Source of the DNA: Gammaproteobacteria bacterium
Lineage (GTDB): Bacteria; Pseudomonadota; Gammaproteobacteria; Pseudomonadales; Halieaceae
Direction of reading: 5' to 3'
Length of the DNA: 8,192 bases
Assembly: GCA_029859085.1 (NCBI GenBank)
Contig: JAOUDU010000095.1
Location: 1 to 8,192 of the forward strand
The position numbers were made by a program, and so were the translations under genes. Numbering within the stretch: the first letter of the stretch is position 1; every line of letters begins with the position of its first letter. This document shows, piece after piece, positions 5,135 through 8,192 of the stretch. Below the pieces are notes generated by a model that searched no databases, had not been told where the DNA came from, and saw nothing but the letters and a program-made list of their open reading frames with translations.

Positions 5135-6900
5135 TCGGCAGGGCTGCTCTTCCCGGGGCGCGGCGTGGCGGAAAGGGAGTGAGCGCGCGCCCGGGTCATC
5201 GCGTCAGCCAGGGTGGGGGCGGTAAACGTGGTGATGTTGTCGGGCTTGAACCCCGATTTCGCCAGCGTCTTCAGGGGCTGGAATTCGAAGTCAGTCATGC
5301 ACAGTAATGTATTGGTGCGCCGGCAATGCGAGATGAATTTCTGCAGTGCCGCCAACCCCCCCGCATCCAGGATCGAAACACCCTCCATGCTGAGGATGAT
5401 GCCTGCCTGCCTCGGGGTCTGCTGGGTAAGGTCACCGAAAACCCTGTCGGCCGCCGCGAAAAACAGTGGTCCCTTGATACGAAACGCCTTCCATCCGGCT
5501 GGTAATTCTTCCTGCAGCAGCTTTGTATTCGCGCTGATATCGGTCAGCCGGGTCATTTCCGCCATCTGTTTCATGAACAGCAGCGAGGCCAGCACGATCC
5601 CGACGCTGATCGCTATCACCATGTCGAACAGGACGGTGAGGGAGAGGCAGGTCGCAAATACGATGATGTCGCTGGCAGGAGAGGTTTTTACGAGGTGTGA
5701 AGCCTTGTGAAACTCGCTCATGTTCCAGGCCACGATTATCAACAGCGCAGCCATGCTGGCCATCGGCAGGTAGGACAACAGCGGCGCCAGGGTCAGTATC
5801 GCCAGCAGTACTACCAGGGCGTGCACGGCGCCGGCAACCGGGCTCTGGGCGCCTGCCTTGACGTTGGTCGCGGAGCGGGCGATGGCGGCGGTGGAGGTGA
5901 TGCCGCCGAAAAAGGGCGCGATGATATTTGCCAGCCCCTGTCCCAGCAATTCGCTGTTGGCGCTGTGTTTCTTGCCGGTCATGCCGTCCAGCACCACCGC
6001 GCACAGCAATGACTCGATCGCGCCGAGCATGGCGATCGCGAAAGCGGAGGTCAGCATGTCCTGGGCGAAATGCCAGCTGATAACCAGTGGTGTCTCTCCC
6101 GGCAGTGTTCTCGACCATGGCCACCGCATTTCCGGCAGCGTCGAGGGGATGCCGTTAACCTGCGTGCCGTCGCCCAGCACCGTGTGGAAGGAGTTGCCGA
6201 TAGTGGCAACCTCGCTGCCAAACAGGGTCAGCACCCAGGCCATGATCGCGCCGACGATGAGGGCGGGCAGGTGAGGCGGAAGCCCGGTGCCCAACCTGTG
6301 CCACTTCAACAGTACCAGCAGGGTCACCAGCCCGACCAACACCGTGGGAAGATGCAGGTGTGGAACAGCCTGCAGGATGACCCCGACCTTGGCGGCAAAA
6401 TGCACGGGGAGGGCATCGAGTTTCAGGCCCAGCAGATCCTTGATTTGCAGCACGGCTATCACGATTGCTATTCCCCCGGTAAAACCCAGGGTCACAGGCT
6501 GTGGGATGTACTCTATATAGCGCCCGAGCCGCAGCAGGGCCATCAGTACCAGGATGAACCCCGCCAGCACGGAGGCAATAAGTAGTCCCGCCAGGCCATG
6601 CTGCTGGACGATGGGGTAGAGAATAACCACGAACGCCGCGGTGGGGCCGCTGATGCTGTAGCGCGATCCGCCAGTGAGCGGGGTCACGAAGCCGGCGATG
6701 ATGGCCGCGTACAGGCCGTACTGGGGGGGAACGCCGCAGGCGATAGCCAGTGCCATGGCCAGGGGAATTGCCACCAGGCCCACGGTGATGCCGGCCAGCA
6801 GGTCGCCCTTCAGCCGCGCGAGGCCATAGGGCGGGTCCCGCAAGGACTCGCGCAGGGCGTGGGCGATGCGCAGGGAAAACAAATGGGCGCGGTGGGTCAT
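5131..6900 (-). CDS. dauA: DauA-type SulP C4-dicarboxylate transporter
   Basis: An inner-membrane SulP (SLC26) carrier of 589 residues, very similar in sequence to E. coli DauA (YchM, about 560 residues), which imports succinate and other C4-dicarboxylates under aerobic, mildly acidic conditions. Landmarks are DLLAGITVGLVAIPLAMALA (33-52), GVPPQYGLYAA (56-66), SGPTAAFVVILYP (84-96), IEYIPQPVTLGFTGG (129-143), GAIESLLCAVVLDGMTG (293-309), NIIAPFFGGITSTAAIARSA (325-344) and LTVLFDMVIAISVGIVLASLLFM (421-443). A cytoplasmic STAS domain spans about 473-570, with LDAGG at 511-515; the position that is a phosphorylatable Ser/Thr in anti-sigma antagonists is Ala513 here. The ~20-residue C-terminal extension is unconserved. 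ATG 6900 is the only start after an in-frame stop upstream, but its Shine-Dalgarno sequence is poor. It converges on the lipoprotein cluster and diverges from tRNA-Thr. Confidence 0.92.
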   Translation of the reverse strand: MTHRAHLFSLRIAHALRESLRDPPYGLARLKGDLLAGITVGLVAIPLAMALAIACGVPPQYGLYAAIIAGFVTPLTGGSRYSISGPTAAFVVILYPIVQQHGLAGLLIASVLAGFILVLMALLRLGRYIEYIPQPVTLGFTGGIAIVIAVLQIKDLLGLKLDALPVHFAAKVGVILQAVPHLHLPTVLVGLVTLLVLLKWHRLGTGLPPHLPALIVGAIMAWVLTLFGSEVATIGNSFHTVLGDGTQVNGIPSTLPEMRWPWSRTLPGETPLVISWHFAQDMLTSAFAIAMLGAIESLLCAVVLDGMTGKKHSANSELLGQGLANIIAPFFGGITSTAAIARSATNVKAGAQSPVAGAVHALVVLLAILTLAPLLSYLPMASMAALLIIVAWNMSEFHKASHLVKTSPASDIIVFATCLSLTVLFDMVIAISVGIVLASLLFMKQMAEMTRLTDISANTKLLQEELPAGWKAFRIKGPLFFAAADRVFGDLTQQTPRQAGIILSMEGVSILDAGGLAALQKFISHCRRTNTLLCMTDFEFQPLKTLAKSGFKPDNITTFTAPTLADAMTRARAHSLSATPRPGKSSPAD

Positions 6901-6942
6901 GCAATGCGGTCCGCAGTAGAGGGGACGTCGGGGTTAAAGCAG

Positions 6943-6970
6943 AAAATACTCGCATAGAGTGCGATTACAA
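6943..6970 (-). promoter_or_regulatory. Possible dauA promoter
   Basis: On the minus strand TTGTAA (6970-6965) and TATTTT (6948-6943) are separated by 16 nt, a fair sigma70-like pair about 43 nt before the dauA start. Both boxes deviate from consensus. A TTGACG further upstream has no -10 box at a suitable distance. Confidence 0.3.
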
Positions 6971-7030
6971 TGGGAATAAGTCAGCTATCCCGTCAATCCC
7001 GGCGAAGTGACCTCAGTACAATAGCGCCGC

Positions 7031-7059
7031 TTGCCTGCCCGACGCGGTTTTTCTATACT
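7031..7059 (+). promoter_or_regulatory. Sigma70-type promoter of tRNA-Thr with GC-rich discriminator
   Basis: TTGCCT (7031-7036) and TATACT (7054-7059) have an exact 17-nt spacer and lie just before the tRNA. The discriminator GCGCCC that follows is the GC-rich type known from stable-RNA promoters under stringent (ppGpp) control. Transcription would begin around 7066, which leaves only about 6 nt of 5' leader before the mature tRNA. Confidence 0.8.
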
Positions 7060-7067
7060 TGCGCCCG

Positions 7068-7144
7068 CCGTGCCGGCATAGCTCAGTTGGTAGAGCAACG
7101 CACTCGTAACGCGTAGGTCCGGTGTTCGATCCACCGTGCCGGCA
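7068..7144 (+). repeat. Exact 11-bp direct repeat at both ends of the tRNA
   Basis: CCGTGCCGGCA occurs at 7068-7078 and 7134-7144. It arises because the acceptor-stem sequence TGCCGGCA is itself a perfect palindrome, so both strands of the stem read alike, and three flanking bases also match. Recombination between the copies would remove the tRNA; no integrase or att-like partner is seen. Confidence 0.6.
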
Positions 7145-7147
7145 CCA
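7072..7147 (+). tRNA. tRNA-Thr (anticodon CGT)
   Basis: A complete 76-nt cloverleaf. Acceptor stem GCCGGCA (7072-7078) pairs fully with TGCCGGC (7137-7143). D stem GCTC/GAGC (7081-7084, 7093-7096) encloses AGTTGGTA. The anticodon loop CTCGTAA (7103-7109) gives anticodon CGT (7105-7107), which reads the Thr codon ACG. The T arm CGGTG-TTCGATC-CACCG spans 7120-7136. Discriminator A is at 7144 and CCA is encoded at 7145-7147. The last anticodon-stem pair (31-39) is A-C rather than A-U. The gene stands alone, with no other tRNA next to it, and is divergent from dauA. No clear terminator is visible in the 18 nt before the convergent FAH gene. Confidence 0.97.
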
Positions 7148-7165
7148 TATTCTTCCTGCCCTGCT

Positions 7166-8035
7166 TTAAGCCCCTACCCGGTTCTCGATTACGCCCACGC
7201 CGTCGATTTCGCAGCGCACCACGTCGCCGGGCTCTAGAAAAACCGGCGGATTCATCGCGATCCCCACGCCGGACGGGGTACCTGTGGCGATCAGGTCACC
7301 GGGTTCCAACGTGAACGCGGTGGTCAGGTAATTGATCTGGCTGGCGATGCAGTGAACCATGTCGGAGGTATTGGTCTCCTGGCGCAGTTCGTCGTTGACG
7401 TAGCAGCGCATTTCGAGGTTTTGCGGGTCCGCGATTTCATCGGCCGTGATAATCCAGGGGCCGATGGGGCCGTGGGTATCGAAGGATTTTCCCATCGTGA
7501 ATGTGGGCGTATGCTGCTGCCAGTCGCGGGCCGAGACATCATTGGCAACGAAGTAGCCGAACACGTATTTCAGCGCATCTTCCTTGCTGACACCTTTTGC
7601 CCGGGTGCCAATCACCAGGCCCAGCTCAGCCTCATAATCCAGCTTTTCGCTGACACCCGGGTCGATCTCGTCAAAGGGGCCGGAGATACAGCTCGTCTGC
7701 TTGTTGAACCAGACCTGGTGTTGCGGTATCGCCATGCCCAGGCGGCGCGCCTCGTCCGCGTGCTTTTTGTAGTTCATGCCGATGGCCAGGTATTTACCGG
7801 GTCTGGTGATCGGCGCCAGCAGGCGGACATCCTTGAGCGCATACTGCGGCTTGCTTTTGGCCACGGTACGGGCTACCGCTTCCAGTGCGGCCGCACCGCC
7901 GTTGATGATGTCCATGATGTCGGTGCAGGCGCAGCCTGCGGCGGCCAGGCCGACAACACCCGGGCTGCCGGATGCATCGTCCACCACCACGCCGCTTTGT
8001 GGGCCTGAGCCCGCGTCAAACCGTACCAGTTTCAT
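7166..8035 (-). CDS. Fumarylacetoacetate hydrolase (FAH) family enzyme
   Basis: A cytoplasmic metal-dependent enzyme of 289 residues, the usual length for the small bacterial FAH subgroup that includes 2-keto-4-pentenoate hydratase, ureidoglycolate lyase-like and acylpyruvase proteins. A short N-terminal domain (1-70) precedes the FAH fold. PGKYLAIGMNYKKHADEA (79-96) is the substrate-site loop. DYEAELGLVIG (133-143) gives metal ligands Glu135 and Glu137, and NDVSARDWQ (165-173) gives the third, Asp166. GKSFDTHGPIGPWI (182-195) and GDLIATGTPSGVG (246-258) complete the conserved core. All ligands are present, so an active enzyme is expected. ATG 8035 has a moderate AAGG 9 nt upstream. It probably acts in breakdown of an aromatic or keto-acid intermediate, but no pathway gene adjoins it, so the substrate is open. 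It converges on tRNA-Thr. Confidence 0.9.
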   Translation of the reverse strand: MKLVRFDAGSGPQSGVVVDDASGSPGVVGLAAAGCACTDIMDIINGGAAALEAVARTVAKSKPQYALKDVRLLAPITRPGKYLAIGMNYKKHADEARRLGMAIPQHQVWFNKQTSCISGPFDEIDPGVSEKLDYEAELGLVIGTRAKGVSKEDALKYVFGYFVANDVSARDWQQHTPTFTMGKSFDTHGPIGPWIITADEIADPQNLEMRCYVNDELRQETNTSDMVHCIASQINYLTTAFTLEPGDLIATGTPSGVGIAMNPPVFLEPGDVVRCEIDGVGVIENRVGA

Positions 8036-8106
8036 TTGAATACCCTTGTTGTAACAGCCGTTGATTCCGTATCAGTCAGGACCGGGCCAGCAAGTTTAAC
8101 CCGACA

Positions 8107-8116
8107 GGGCGCGCCC
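8107..8116. promoter_or_regulatory. Perfect 10-bp palindrome upstream of the FAH gene, possible operator
   Basis: GGGCGCGCCC is a perfect palindrome 72 nt upstream of the FAH start and just before the possible rightward gene at the window edge. It could be an operator in a divergent promoter region, but a GC-only palindrome in GC-rich DNA can arise by chance. The stretch 8036-8145 holds no clear -35/-10 pair. Confidence 0.25.
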
Positions 8117-8145
8117 GGTAAGCAAGGAGCAATGCGGCAGAGCCG

Positions 8146-8192
8146 ATGGCAAACAAATACGTGCAAAACAGTCGCGCAAAGGGCCGCGCCAC
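8146..8192 (+). CDS. Possible 5' end of a gene running off the right edge
   Basis: From ATG 8146 the frame stays open to the window end and reads MANKYVQNSRAKGRA, a basic start that could open a regulator or another protein. A rival ATG at 8132 in a different frame is also open. An AGGAG at 8125-8129 is only 2 nt before 8132 and about 16 nt before 8146, so it suits neither start well. Only 15 codons are visible, so neither the gene nor its family can be claimed. Confidence 0.25.
   Translation, partial: MANKYVQNSRAKGRA

Noticed and set aside
6155..6955. Long open frame overlapping the N-terminal half of dauA
   Set aside because: It is an Arg/Pro/Gly-rich shadow of dauA; the dauA frame matches the family along its whole length.
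7017..7022. TACAAT as the -10 box of the tRNA promoter
   Set aside because: No -35 box lies at a proper distance, while TTGCCT-17-TATACT downstream is far better placed for the tRNA.
7072..7147. tRNA-Thr as an integration site for a mobile element
   Set aside because: No integrase, no distant copy of the tRNA 3' end and no shift in gene content is visible. The flanking repeat is explained by the palindromic acceptor stem.
7352..8008. Plus-strand open frame of 218 codons opposite the FAH gene
   Set aside because: It lacks any recognisable domain and mirrors a well-conserved FAH gene, so it is antisense shadow.

Overview
The window reads as chromosomal DNA of a GC-rich gammaproteobacterium. 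The reasons are the order acidic-tailed ORF then rluB (the usual scpA-scpB-rluB arrangement), an SulP carrier very close to enterobacterial DauA, lipoproteins with LAGC/LAAC lipoboxes, and a CCA-encoded tRNA-Thr. A marine lineage such as Halieaceae/Cellvibrionales would fit, but that is an impression and not a demonstrated placement. I see no transposase, integrase, CRISPR array or phage gene.

Left part (1-2784): the acidic C-terminal tail of a gene that begins outside the window (probably scpB) is followed after 10 nt by rluB, the 23S rRNA pseudouridine synthase. Converging on rluB from the other strand is a Kef-type cation:proton antiporter with a C-terminal nucleotide-binding TrkA-N domain.

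Middle part (2785-5134): a 149-nt divergent intergenic region separates the antiporter from an isochorismatase-fold cysteine hydrolase with an intact Asp-Lys-Cys triad. A 154-nt spacer with a 9-bp direct repeat follows. Then comes a tight three-gene cluster (overlaps TGATG and ATGATG) of predicted lipoproteins: one with a BamE/OmlA-like domain, then two unnamed lipoproteins that are paralogues of each other. This cluster is the least explained part of the window and the best candidate for something undescribed.

Right part (5131-8192): dauA, the SulP C4-dicarboxylate transporter, converges on the lipoprotein cluster and their stop codons overlap. Upstream of dauA and divergent from it is a tRNA-Thr(CGT) gene with an excellent sigma70-type promoter and a GC-rich discriminator. 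A fumarylacetoacetate-hydrolase-family enzyme on the minus strand follows, then a short divergent region and perhaps the first codons of another gene at the right edge.

Apart from rRNA modification and protein synthesis (rluB, tRNA), the genes look like independent housekeeping and accessory transcription units. The transporters and the two hydrolases do not form an evident shared pathway.
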